Shown: positions 21,987 to 33,812, counted from the first letter of the stretch. The stretch: 64,000 nt of DNA from Batrachochytrium dendrobatidis JAM81 (GCF_000203795.2 NW_006281099.1:3126532-3190531), one strand, 5' to 3'. Numbers and translations are program-made. The notes: a model not told the origin generated them from the letters alone.

Positions 21987-22883
21987 ATGAAATTCACACA
22001 CATTTCAGTCTTTACAATTGCAGTGTTGGTCACTAGTGTTCATGGCATTTGGCCAAAATCCCGTCAGACACCCAATCCTGTTGGTCCAAGTCTAAATAGC
22101 CAAATTCTTCCACAAGCAACAGGTGGTCCGGAACGTCCGAGTACTTCGACAACAACTCATGACTTGGGTGGCAATCAAGGCGGTCATTCATGTCAAAGTT
22201 TCTGGTCTCGTCTAAAGTCTTCCAAGCTCAGTAAGCTTTTATGTAGTATTGGAAAAAGACGCAAATCTGGTCATCGAAAAGACAAAAAGAAACCCAAGTA
22301 TGGACGAAATGATGGCTCTATTGACTCACTATTGATGTCACTTTTAAAACTACCGAGATTTTCACAATCGGGCCATCAAGGTGGTGCTCAAGGATCCAAG
22401 TACCTTGTTAAAGAGAATTCAAAGCAACACCGACGTGTTGCTAAAGCAATAGAGAAAGACATGAATATTAAAGCAAATCCTCAAGAAACCGGTTTTAGAA
22501 AAGACCTGTCTGTATATTGGTCAAATCTTGGCGGGTACGAAAAATGGATCAAGGATATTCTGGATTTCAATCTTAGATTTGAAGCCACTAGTAAACTAAC
22601 GCTCGAGTTTATTGAGGACTTTGGATTGATTTTTGAAAAACTTTTGGAGATGATCAGAGCACTTCGAGGGGAATTTTATAGGCAAGTGCTTCGTTTAAAC
22701 AAGGATCCAAGTCAGTTTGAAGATGTAATTGAAGATATACTCGATCTAGTAAACCAATTTATAAGCAGACAAGAGGATGCACAAGAATTATTTGCAAGAG
22801 TATTTGGGCGTCATTCTAAAATTGACTGGTATAGCACGAATTTAAGACCGCAATTGATTTTATGGTCCGAAAGTTTGGAATAA
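21987..22883 (+). CDS. secreted helical protein, tandem paralog 3
   Basis: Single exon, 298 residues. Signal peptide MKFTHISVFTIAVLVTSVHG. The linker and basic middle (KRRKSGHRKDKKKPKYGRND) align with paralog 1, and the helical C-terminal domain (GYEKWIKDILDFNLRF onward) with both. One G is missing compared with paralogs 1 and 2 in the codons for WSERF (AAAGGTTT became AAAGTTT near 22870). The protein therefore ends WSESLE, and the remaining codons of the tail lie out of frame before the old stop. Confidence 0.83.
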   Translation: MKFTHISVFTIAVLVTSVHGIWPKSRQTPNPVGPSLNSQILPQATGGPERPSTSTTTHDLGGNQGGHSCQSFWSRLKSSKLSKLLCSIGKRRKSGHRKDKKKPKYGRNDGSIDSLLMSLLKLPRFSQSGHQGGAQGSKYLVKENSKQHRRVAKAIEKDMNIKANPQETGFRKDLSVYWSNLGGYEKWIKDILDFNLRFEATSKLTLEFIEDFGLIFEKLLEMIRALRGEFYRQVLRLNKDPSQFEDVIEDILDLVNQFISRQEDAQELFARVFGRHSKIDWYSTNLRPQLILWSESLE

Positions 22884-23409
22884 TGCAAAGATACAATGCA
22901 TAAAGCTACACTCAACCACTGACATGGTTTGCAAGTCAACTGTGATTTATGTTTCCATAATCATCAATTGATTTGAATAAACCATTGCATTTACAATTTT
23001 GATCGAGTTTCTAATGTTTGCAGATTGGGTTGAATGTGAGTCATGGTTGATGACTGATGACTGATGGTTGAAATACAGTAATATTTGTATTACATCAATC
23101 GCAATAGTTGCACAACTGGTAATATACATGATATTGGCATCATACTCTGTTGATAAGTTATCATCATGGACATCCAACATCTAGACTCATACATTTTCAC
23201 AGAGTACAAGGTTTTATTGACACTGAACATATCGAATAGACCAAATTCTTATTCAAGCTTGAGGATACTGTTGAGAAATAAATGAGTTGGTAAATGTGAA
23301 TGCAATATATCAACACTCGCCACATGATTGGGGTTTTGAACATCATGGCTTAATAATGTATTGTTATGCAAGGAATATATTGTTAAAACGCCTCAAAAAA
23401 TCATCGGAT

Positions 23410-23482
23410 GCCCTCTTAGCTCAGTGGTAGCAGCGCTTGCCTAGTAAGCAAGAGGTCGAGTGTTCAAATCACTCAGAGGGCA
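23410..23482 (+). tRNA. tRNA-Thr (AGU anticodon)
   Basis: 73-nt cloverleaf. The acceptor stem is GCCCTCT pairing AGAGGGC (7 bp). The D arm is around TAGCTCAGTGGTAG. The anticodon stem CTTGC/GCAAG encloses loop CTAGTAA, giving anticodon AGT. The T arm GAGTG-TTCAAAT-CACTC has the TTCAAAT loop. No intron; CCA is not encoded. A T run follows at 23486-23498, as expected for RNA polymerase III termination. Confidence 0.95.
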
Positions 23483-23501
23483 TTTGTTTTGTTTTTTTAC
23501 T

Positions 23502-23697
23502 GTCGTGTTTACATAGAATGAAACATTTGGTTTGTTAATGTTATTAAAAATGTTGGTTTTATACAGGAGTATCTGGCATAATCATGGCATTAGAACTTGT
23601 ATTTTTGATCAAATACGTTCTAGTCCAACATTCAGTCAGTTGTACAAAAATGAGCAAATATTAATAGAGTATACAAAACAATGATATCCAATCAAAC
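23502..23697 (+). repeat. dispersed element next to tRNA-Thr, 3'-truncated
   Basis: About 195 bases nearly identical to 33471-33669, differing at a few positions. The left end GTGTTTACATAGAATGAAAC is a variant of the family end motif. The copy stops at ATCCAATCAAAC, before the right end that is present at 33694-33721. It starts 20 bases after the tRNA. Confidence 0.8.
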
Positions 23698-23764
23698 TTT
23701 TGTTCACCCTCAATTGTAATGTTATCCAAACATGTTTATTTTTAAACATTTGACAATAGGCAAG

Positions 23765-26450
23765 CTATTCAGTTTTAGACTTGAGTTTGGCTTCCCGTTT
23801 TTTGGAGATCCATAGCCTGACTTCGCGAAACAAGGCAAGAATAAGCGGCACAGTAACGGGAACAAAGTACGGCATATAGATAGCAAATTTGTGCTCATCT
23901 GGAAAATACAACAATGGAACCATGGTTGGGTCAAAAAAGGCTGCCTCGGCACTGGTCACAGCACGTCGTGCATATTGTGCAGCATTAGTGAATTGGCAAG
24001 TCGAAAGCTCATGCTTAGTCTGATGATTAGTTTTGATAGTAGTGGAACACATTACAGTTGTAATAAAAACAAAGGTTGATTAGTATTAACCGCGACATCA
24101 GTCGCATTGTTTAGCTTAGGAAACTAAAGATGGTCATTGTGCCACAACATATATACTAGTTTTACCATATTTAAATAATTGAGCGAATCTGTGACATAAT
24201 ATTTGATCAGATCCAGCACGACCATTCCGCTAAGTCGCTCAAGCAAATTGGCCAATGAAATCAGTGTTTGTGCTGCATTTGCCATGTTCTGGACCGTCCG
24301 TGATCGAATGAGACGATCCAACTCCCATCGTGTCATTCCTATCTCACTAGCATCACCATATTCAACACGTACATTTGGCTATTTCAAGTACGCCCAGCGA
24401 TGGAGTAAGTTTTACAATTATTAAACACAACAATCAAATCATGTGCGTACCAAAAGCATTTTTTCGTTTACAATGCATACTGAATCTATGCCAAGAAGCC
24501 CACGTAGCTGCTCAACAAATATTTCCATAATGGGATGCAGTTTTTCCAAATTATAATGGATTTGGCGGAATTCATTAGGAACGTTGCGAATAACCACGCC
24601 TCCCCATTGTGGAATCAAAAACGAATTGCTATCAAGAACCGTACCTAGTTTAAATAGTTGTTCAGTAATAACAATAAGCATGACCATGAATGAAAAAGCA
24701 AAGTGCTGGCAGTTTTTCTATAATCTACATACCATTGTAGTGAAGAACGTGCAGCGGTGTTTGTTCCATTGGTGGAATATAAAGGATTAAATTGATTGGA
24801 GATGCAGATGAAACCACCGAAGCTATATGGAAGCTAAAGTTAGCACAATGTCAAACACTTTTACATGCAATCAGTTCAAAATCAAAACCATACCCAAGTT
24901 CCACTCAGCTGAATTAAGGAAATTAGACAATGCTTTGACATTCATGTAATACGCAGTGTTTCCATTGCCATCTTGACCTTTTTCAGGCTGAATGGGAAGT
25001 GAGGCGTAGTTTAAAATCTATTGTCCCAAACAATCCATCCCATACGTATTCAAATAGAGTCAGTAATGATAAAGTAGTAATAAACAAATTAAACCATACC
25101 TGAGAACTGATAGTAAATTCAGAAATAGCGTTTAATTCGAAAAGAAATGGTTGAATATACGCTATCCACACACGACTTTGTTAGCCTACATGAAGATTAT
25201 GCAACCAAAATGCTAATTAAAGTAAAAATCAATTACCACTGGCTGCAGCTTGTGCATCCCATGAAACCATGACACTTTCTGGATCTCCAACCAGTAGACT
25301 AAGAACTACTTGGTATGCTGGTGCATACTTGACAACGCGCATACTTTTACGATCAGCCTATCAATATTCAAAACATAAAGACTAAGCATTCCAATGTAGA
25401 CACATCAGATTTGGAAAATTCAACCCTATTCAATTGCATACGTCCTGTGAAACTTTCTCCTTGTAGAGTTTAATGAGACCAAGTTGCTCACTGCTAAATA
25501 TACCCGTCAGAGTTGACACAATACGCGATACAGCCAACTCTTATAGAAACAGTCAGAATCATATACCAAAACACTGGCTGTAGATCGACAACTATTTAGT
25601 CTACCTTTGGTGCACTTTTTGTGCATATTCAATAACAAGGCACGATTCTTGCCAACAAAAACAGATTCTTGATCAGTATCGTCTTCTACTGCACAATCCA
25701 TGTAGACACTGTAGACACCATTGTCGTTGTAGGTGACACCAAGCCCATCATCAAAATCTAAATCAAGAATCTAGTCAGTAAGTCATACACCAGCCATCAG
25801 CATTGAATTCCATTACCTTTAGCCGATACACTTTGGGCATCCCATGTATGCAAACACTCTTTTGCATCAACTGAAAAAGTAAGCGAGATGTGTCTTGTGT
25901 CGCTGTGATCTGGTACAGTTGCAGAAAATATACTTTCGAGCTCCATCTGTGTTGATGCCACAATGGCAGGGATCTGCAACGCAACTTGCTCGGTTGCTTT
26001 AGGGCTAAAGCAGAGTTGAATGCCCATATTCATATTGAGCGACAGTGCCTAGCCATACAGCGCATGTGTCAGTATAACAGCTTATGATATTGAAGCATCT
26101 TGAAGTGTTTGGATTATTGTGTATGAACATCAGAGTAGACCTACTTGCGTGGTTTCCCATGAACGAATGGCCTCAAAAGGTAGTGGTGCTCGATAGACTT
26201 CTGTGGTTCTCCACCATATAGGTAGAGCAAGGATAATCACCACCCAAATGGAAAATACAATATGCGTCCGACGAGTCACTAATCAAATACCAACAGTAGA
26301 TGAGTCGAGTGCATTGGATGACCATCGTGTGTTGGCAGAGTCGTATTTGTGATTTAATCGTTGCTCTATACATGCCAAAACATCCATAAGCTCATGCTGG
26401 TTGTACTTACAAAAGACATGTGTTGTGATTTGCTCCAATTCAACCTTCAT
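23765..26450 (-). CDS. GPI17: GPI transamidase subunit PIG-S (Gpi17)
   Basis: Multi-exon minus-strand gene. Exon 1 probably starts at ATG 26450 (MKVELEQITTHVF) and splices at TTT-T/GTAAGT to the exon below 26281. That exon encodes TRRTHIVFSIWVVIILALPI-WWRTTEVYRAPLP, the N-terminal membrane segment followed by the W-W-x-T-T-x-V-Y-R-A motif of PIG-S. Central exons encode the large lumenal domain. The last exon encodes AAFFDPTMVPLLYFPDEHKF, then the second membrane segment (YFVPVTVPLILALFREVRLW) and a lysine-rich cytosolic tail. PIG-S is a component of the ER complex that attaches GPI anchors. Internal exon ends were not all fixed. Confidence 0.92.
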
Positions 26451-26863
26451 ATGCTTCTGCAAAACAAAGAGTTGAGAAAAGTCTGACAAAATCAACTCTA
26501 ATAACTAAATCTCTCTCATTAAATCCCATAAATCCACAAGCATAAACAGTCGACAAAAACTCGATTCATTTTGCAAAGTCAAAAGTTTAAGGATATTGAG
26601 CAAAAACGACCAGTAATTTGAATCGCATTGGTTCTAAGGTGATAAAAGCAGAAACGAGCACAAGAATCAAAGTGTGTTCTGGTATTCAAAAGTCTATGAG
26701 GATGCTCGATAGTGGCGGTTTGCTAGAAAAGTCGACGCATTAAGAGCTCGGCAGGCCAAAGGACTGACCAAGAGATAAAACAAGAGTGCAGGATAAATGA
26801 CATTCTAAAGCCTGAGTAGTCAAGTTTTGGTAAAGTCAAAAGGGTATATAGCACTGGCTTGGT

Positions 26864-28596
26864 CTACTGCATCCTGCATTGATAGTTGTGAGAAATGACA
26901 CCTGAAATAAATCCGGCTCTAGGTTTTCTGATGGGAATACCCTTCTTAAGCCAGCATTTTTGAGAAGCAAACGTATATGCGACACAGGTGGATATTTCTT
27001 TGCATCGCGATATGCAATCAGAGGGTGAATCTGCATCAAAGTTGGTAAAGTCATCGCCAGCCATGTCTGTATCTAATATTGTTTCTGGAATATCAGATCC
27101 CCAGTCTTGAAACACATCGCTCATTCTTACTGGTTGTCCTGTTTGTTTGACTCGACGTTCCATATCAGAGAGCTTTTGAATTTGATTGACCAACAGATGA
27201 TGGAATGTGATGGGTCGTAAGCATGTTTCTTTGGGAAACCAAAATGCATCGTTGGGCGGTGAAATATGGAAGCCTTTAGGGTCTTTAAGTAGAATGTTTT
27301 GATCGCGGAGACAAAGAGCAGTACGAACATCGCCTGCCCAACATGTCTTGTAACGAACTATGCATGCATCCAGATTAGAAACCATGGTACGGATGGCAGC
27401 TCGTGACAGCACAATGCCAGATCCACCGTGGCCAAACGCAGGGCCATCTCCCCATTTTTTAACACCATCACATCCAATAAACATATTCCGAGCACCAATA
27501 TAGTAAGGCTTCTCTGGATCCAAGTCGCTGACCATGTTTAGCAGATTATCAAAAAACATGTACGTGTCATCATCCAGCATAACAAACCACTCGGCATTGG
27601 GGAATTTGTTGTAAAGCGCTCGGAAACCAGGAAGGTTTTTGTGAGCATCTGCCTTCCATCCTAATGAATTTTGATCTGGAACAACTGAATCTGATTGTGC
27701 GGCGGGTTTAGTATTTTTAGCTGTAGTGTTGAAAATCCGGAACCGTTTGATAGCGCGAGCATTAAATAAACAAGTGAAAACATTAAATGCATCGGAAAAA
27801 TAAACATTGAAATCTTAATGTTAGACTTGTGTAACACAAACTATGCATAATGTGGAGTGGATTCAGATAGGTATCAAGATAGTGTAATGGTATGTGATAA
27901 TCAAAGGCTAACGACTAGAACAAGTAAAGTCAATTGACAAAAATCAAACATACCAGGAGTAGCCTGTTTAGGGGCTTGTAGTAGAGCCTCGAGTGGGTCT
28001 GATTCATTGAGACTTTTGTAGAGTCCTGTGTACACATCAACTACGTCGTATCTTCCGACATTAACACCGCCAGCCTCGGCAATAATAATAGCATTTTTGA
28101 TGGGCTCTACGAATGTCAAAAGCTGGATAGGAGTTCGAGTAAGAGCAACATCTCGACCAGTCTTGATAACAACGGCAATTTTATCAAAGCGACTGTTGGG
28201 ATCTGATTGTGAGTGTCCAGCCATGTCTGCATCGTTCTCCAATGAGTCGAGATTGGTCTGAACAGATGGATCATTCAAGTTGGAATTCCCACCCGCCTTG
28301 CTCTGTGGGAGTTTTGACTTCCATCCAAATCTATTGGGAGGATATCCATGAGTAGATGGATCAGATATGGGTGTCTGGCTGTTTCTATCATAAAAGTCTG
28401 TTGCAAGCGTCGGGCCAGAGATGTTGTTCAAGGACACGAGCAACAAGATGGTGCAGCAAATAACTATGAGAAAAAATGCTCGGTAGCGTGCAGACGATAG
28501 AGCTGCAATGACCAAATGATAGGTGTTGGTTGTCTTTGCATGCGAGGCAGGAGGATGGAGTGTTAGTTGAGCCATATGATTTTGAATATTGTTCAA
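26864..28596 (-). CDS. GT31-type glycosyltransferase fused to a PAN/Apple domain
   Basis: Two exons, 28596-27954 and 27813-26864, joining to 530 codons. It is a type II membrane protein: cytosolic N-terminus, one membrane anchor (AFFLIVICCTILLLVSL, residues about 41-57), a polar stem, then a catalytic domain. That domain has AEWFVMLDDDTYMFFDNLL, the DDD metal/nucleotide-sugar motif of family 31 (beta-1,3-glycosyltransferase/Fringe-like), and FGHGGSGIVLSRAAIRT. The C-terminal 70 residues (SPSDCISRCKEISTCVAYTF, then KCWLKKGIPI) have the spaced cysteines of a PAN/Apple fold, usually a glycan- or protein-binding module. Expected location is the Golgi. Donor and acceptor cannot be told. Confidence 0.88.
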
Positions 28597-28599
28597 CAG

Positions 28600-30140
28600 G
28601 GTAAGAGTCGAACAGCGCGGAAATGGGCAGTAAAAGAACTTTGAGAAATCGAAACTCGAGACTTAAATAGCCACAGTTTAAAGGTTGAAAAAGAAAACAG
28701 GGTGTGTGCAGAGACTAGAGGAATAAGGGCGTTGTACAAGCTAGTATACAAGTTACAAGTAAGATCGGATCAGTACGACCAGCAATTCGTGTGTTCAAAG
28801 TGTGTAGCACAAAGTCTAAACGACAGTATTTGGCAGATTATAGTAGCACTTGCTAGTTGTTATGTTTCAATATATCTTGAGTCGGTTCGTAATTATACCC
28901 ATAAAAATAATCGGGGTTTTCGCGTGGTGGGAATGAAACAATGGTCTTGAAGCCGCTGTTATATAAATCATCTGGACAATGGTGTGGAAAGCGGTGGATT
29001 GAATGGCACGAATACTGAAGCTTGTGAGTTTGGACACTTGTTTAGCTACGCTTGGGCTTGTGGTCGTCATTGTTATCAAAAACATTTTGTTGGCCGTTTC
29101 GGAAACAAGACTGACCGCAAACATTTGGCTCATTTGATAACATCTAAATAAAACCTTGAATTGTGGCCATATATTCAAGTAGGCATTCACACCCCTGTAA
29201 GATGGGTTCTACTCTCAGTTCAGCCTTTGATTTTCACAACCGAGTGTGATGTTTTACTCAGACTAGCCCATCCACATGGTCCCATTCTGACAACGGATAA
29301 GTTCGGGTTATGCACAAATTTTTAGTCACCACGGGTCCTTATGTGCAGGGTCGTTGCTTGGTTATAGCAAGGGGTTAAGGCTGCAATAGATGTTTTACTG
29401 GAATTAGGGGTTGTGTAGTGGAATATTGAATACGATTGCGTAGCCACATTATAATCGATAAAATGGTCCACTATCTGCATAGTAGCATTGGCTTGATGGA
29501 TGTGTATACTGCTTGATTGCTTTTTAGATAAATAACAAAGGTCCCACAAAGCTTTATGCAGTATATGCATTGGTGGCATGACTACCGGAATACAACCTTG
29601 GAGAATTGAATGCCACAGCTAGAACAAAGGGCATGAGAATGGAGAAATGAAGATTGCTAGTAACCATCAGTATCATATGTTTGATGTTTTGCAAATATCA
29701 ATGGATTGTCTGCTGATTTGAATGGCATAAGCATCTATCTTTTACATCTCCTATACACAATGATAATCTAACTTGTTGATCTTGTTGACACACGCTTTGG
29801 TGTTCCATATGTATAAAGTGTGTACACTAATCTAAAACAACCGTACAACCATACAATATTGCAAATAGATAATCCATGGGTTGAAATGCTGCTGCTTCCT
29901 GTTTGATATCACCAGAATAAAGGTTTGTTCAGCTGAACAATGTTGGCAACTAAAAGGACCAAAACCTCAAAAGTCCGACCATGTATAAAAACGAAAAGTT
30001 TACGTGAATCCTCCTCAAACACAATATAAACTAATGGCATGTTTACCGACAATTTTTCATTCATCTCTCCATTCTCATGCCCTTTGTCGCTAGCTGTGAA
30101 GCGGCTCCAGCAATAGTCTTGCAAAATTTATTTTTTTCAT
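28600..30140. other. 1.5 kb intergenic with an inverted repeat
   Basis: No convincing coding sequence. Arms GCTAGAACAAAGGGCATGAG (about 29618-29637, extending both ways) and its inverted match CTCCATTCTCATGCCCTTTG (30067-30086, extending to TAGCTGTG) lie about 450 bases apart. One degenerate end of the dispersed element (GTTTACGTGAATCC at 29998-30011) lies between them. Confidence 0.5.
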
Positions 30141-33100
30141 TTATGTAGACGGTGGGGGCGGCGGCGGAGGTGCAGCGGTTTCAGATTGCATATAAGATGA
30201 TCCTTGACTTGGCATAGGTGGTTGAGGAGGTGGAGGTGCAGCATCTACATCAAACCAAATTAAGCAATCAAGGTCAATTTAAACACCATACAAGTATGAG
30301 ATTAGCAGCTACAGAGTATCAATCTCAAAAGCATTGCTTGCTCTCTAGACGCACACAATTTTCACAGGTATGCATCTATAAAGAAGTTCAAGCATATTCT
30401 GATGCATGCAATCAAGTCAAGCACTGGCTGACTAATGAATAGTAACTTGCCGAGTCTAGTGCACAGTAGGCTAGACAGGTGGAGTCGTGTTGCATTTCAG
30501 ACTCAGTTTCCACTCAATTTGACTTTGGTCAAATACCAGCTTCAACTCCAAAACACAGACACATCGTATATGATTGATTTACAGTCTGATTTAATCATCA
30601 GCGCAATGCAGGCCTTTTCAACAAGGTTGTCCAATATAAACACTGGTGGATAGGAAAGAATACACGAAAAACTCGATATGCTGACAACTTGCATGTAATC
30701 AATATTCATCTGGATAGCATTATGCATATGAACATACTCTACAAATCATGCATTTGAAAAAAATGGATTTGGTCAGCAGAACTAAAATACAGCAAGAGAC
30801 TTACATGGATGTGGTGGACCACCCACTGGTTGTTGAGGCCAACCATATCCAGCATATTGATCATATGAGGGTGGTGGAGGTACTGATCCTGTACCCGATG
30901 CCGAAGAAAGTGGTGGAGGTGCACCATATACATTGGAATTCGCGCCTAATCCTGGAGGACCGCTGTAGCCATAACTAGGTGGAGGAGGTGGAGGTTGATA
31001 ATGAGCACCGCCGTTGCTCTGGTAGTAGTGTTGACTTTGTTGCTGATGTGGGCGTTGGGATCCATATGGACCACCCGAATATGGCTGACGTGATGATAAT
31101 GCGCTGGGATTGGCACCAGATGCTGGCAAAGCATGTGCCGATGGAAGATTCTGTGCCGATGAACCCCCACTAGGACTTGTAACTTGTGTAGCCTTTTGCC
31201 ATGGAGCAACACCACCACTAGTTGGAGCAGGAGGTGGTACAAATGATTGCTGGGCAGATGCGCGTGCCCAAGGTGGAGCATTATCATTGGATGCAGCTGT
31301 CTGAGGAGCATTGGCCCATGTTGCACGACCGCTGACTGCTTTATCACCACCATTGACAGCACTGCTGTTTGGCGCACTACTTCCAGATGGATTGCCTCCC
31401 AACTCTGCCATCAAGTTTTCGTACTCACTATCCAGGCGCTGATTGCGCTGACTCGTCTCTTCCAAAGCAGCGGGATTATTACGCTGGGTACAATCTACCA
31501 TGATCAAAAGCAGTGTTAGAAAGCCCAGATATTGCATTTAATCAAACAAGTAGTCATAGATTTACCTCGAGCAATATGGCCAACACCTTGACAAATACGA
31601 CATATCAAATTGGCAGTAAAATTGCGCTGTTCGGGACATTCATACCTACGGTGACCTACTGCACCACAGTTGTTACATATCTGATTTTCATCGTCGCGTA
31701 GCGTACCATTGAGTGCAGCAAGTTCGCGAAGCTGGTTTCGTTTAAGTTCATTTTGCCCTTCAGGAACACTCGTAGCCTACACATTCAAACGTACGAGTGC
31801 AAGTTTAGTATTTGACAACTACGAGAAAATGCGTATATGAACAAAAACATTCTTCAACATTCTATACCCACTGTTTCAATAATCTTATTGATCATCTCAA
31901 CTCCCTTTCGAATCTTATCATCAGTGTCTCCAGATACAACACAATGCAAGTCTTCCTCTTCGCCAGCCTGTGGTGCATTTTCGTTACGACCTCGACCTTC
32001 TTTAACTGAACCTTTACCACGAATACTAATCTTGGCACCTGATTCAGACTCGATCTTTTTAAGCGTGTTTCCTCTGGGACCTATAGTTTCGTTGTAAATG
32101 GCAAATACATTGTGTTCAGTATCATATCCATAGATGTATCATGTCAAGCATGGGCCAGCCCAATATAGACCTACCAATAAGAAGACCAATGAAGTTGATT
32201 TCAGGAAAGTCCCGAACAGGAATGTAGATTTTGTCTAAAATTTTTGTGGGGCGTTTATAATCTGCAGGTGGACGGAAACCAGGAATGACCTTGATGGCCT
32301 TTTCGACTAGTTTGTGTCGCTCATCTTCAAGTTTCTTGCGGTATCTGAATTCGCGAGTATTGATACGACGACCATCCGTGCCGTATTCTGGTGGCGGAGA
32401 TACGGAACTAGGAATTTGCAAATTCATTAAAGTTGGTAGACAGACATGATTGAAATGTAAGACAGTGTAAAAACAAAACATTTGATATTCATCCAACACA
32501 TGCACACCGTTTGTCTGATGGAACATAGTCTCCGACTTTCAAGCTGCGACTGATATCTTCCAAGCGAACATGGATCACATAGCTCTCTATCTGTTCTTCA
32601 GTTAATCCGGCAGGAATAGCAACAGGCATGCCGGGAATAGTGACCTTTGCCTCATCATTTCCCCATCTAGACCGTCGTTTAAGTGGACGACCAATTCGCT
32701 CACCTACAACATGAAAAAGTAGAGTCAATTAGATATAAATCATGGTACAATAGTGTGGTTTTAAAAAATAAAAGTCAAAGGCTACAGTGGGCCTATAGAG
32801 AATCATACATATAGCTACAGACAAAGAGGATACTCCAACATTGTCAAATATAACAGTCAGATCTCAGGTAAAATGGAGCCTGAAAAGAAACAACAATCTA
32901 TTGTATGCAGACAACAAGTCCACAAATGACCAAGACAGATTGCAAATGCAGACTGTCTACATGACAATGCATCGATGAGAGTCTGGATATGAATGGATAG
33001 AATCTTGATTCAAGCTCATTGATAGTTTGAGCCAGACCTTACTGGTGATCAGTCAGTTTCCTGAAAATCAAGTCCATTCATCCACCAGATTAACCTGACC

Positions 33101-33326
33101 AGGAAAATGGTAGTTTTTCTATCAAACTAGCAAACTCACCATGGTCAACAGTGGGTAGCACTCTTGATCCAGCACCATATCCAACTACAGCTGGAGCTCC
33201 ATATGCAATGGGCTGTGAAGCGGATGTGCAAGAAACGGGATGCGAGTTGCTGCTCATATCCGAGTCAAAGGTGCTAATCTCTCGCTTCTTACGAACGCCC
33301 AGCGGGACATTATTTGTACCAGACAT
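30141..33326 (-). CDS. MSL5: branch-point-binding protein SF1/BBP (Msl5)
   Basis: Minus-strand gene, start [19 protein letters not shown] at 33326. Exon 1 ends at 33140; exon 2 starts at 32703 after a 436-nt intron. Features in order: [15 protein letters not shown] linker (PLKRRSRWG) with helix, [19 protein letters not shown], a KH/QUA2 domain ([20 protein letters not shown]), and two CCHC zinc knuckles ([28 protein letters not shown]). A long Pro/Gly/Ser-rich tail follows. The tail splices over a 560-nt intron (30804-30245) to a last exon encoding [17 protein letters not shown] and ending at 30141. The protein recognises the intron branch-point sequence at the start of spliceosome assembly. 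Reading through the last donor would give an alternative end CKSLAVF. Confidence 0.95.
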
Positions 33327-33470
33327 ATCCTACTGGCAGTGAGGTTGTATATGATATAATAGTTTTGAATAAAAATCGATCAAGTAAATCAAGGACAAGA
33401 ATTGAGTCTTTTGCTAAATGATTTTCCAAAATCCTGCTGCCGAGTTTTTGAATATTGACAGTATGTTTCC

Positions 33471-33721
33471 AGTCATATTTACATAGAATGAAACATTTGG
33501 TTTGTTAATGTTATTAAAAATGTTGGTTTTATACAGGAATATCTGGCATAATCATGACATTAAAACTTGTATTTTTGATCAAATACGTTCTAGTTCAACA
33601 TTCAGTCAGTTGTACAAAAATGAGCAAATATTAATAAAGAGTATACAAAACAATGATATCCAATCAAACATGATACTGTCTGTTATGTATTTCGAGTGAT
33701 TCATTTTACGTGAATACAACT
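33471..33721. repeat. dispersed inverted-end element, complete short copy
   Basis: Left end AGTCATATTTACATAGAATG (33471-33490) and right end TTCATTTTACGTGAATACAA (33700-33719) are inverted variants of the family motif, 251 bases apart. The first 200 bases match 23502-23697. No coding capacity. Confidence 0.75.
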
Positions 33722-33812
33722 GTCAATGTAATACATATTAATCTTATTCAAGGTTCAACTTTTGCAAGATCCTGCAATTTCTTCCTAAAACAATCTGCAA
33801 ACTTTCAAGTTT

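Larger units (their letters stand above)
21528..23150 (+). repeat. secreted-gene block, copy 3 (short)
   Basis: Contains promoter, secreted paralog 3 and the common 3' flank up to GATATTGGCATCATACTCTG. Here homology stops, just before the SOD fragment would begin. It is more diverged from copies 1 and 2 than they are from each other, so it is the older duplicate. Confidence 0.88.

Noticed and set aside
28867..29579. Two open frames of about 85-107 codons in the gap after the GT31 gene
   Set aside because: No domain, signal or splice support, and composition like non-coding DNA.
30782..30800. SF1/BBP ending with CKSLAVF as the main product
   Set aside because: A good donor at 30804 and an in-phase last exon at 30244-30141 continuing the Pro-rich tail make the spliced form more likely.
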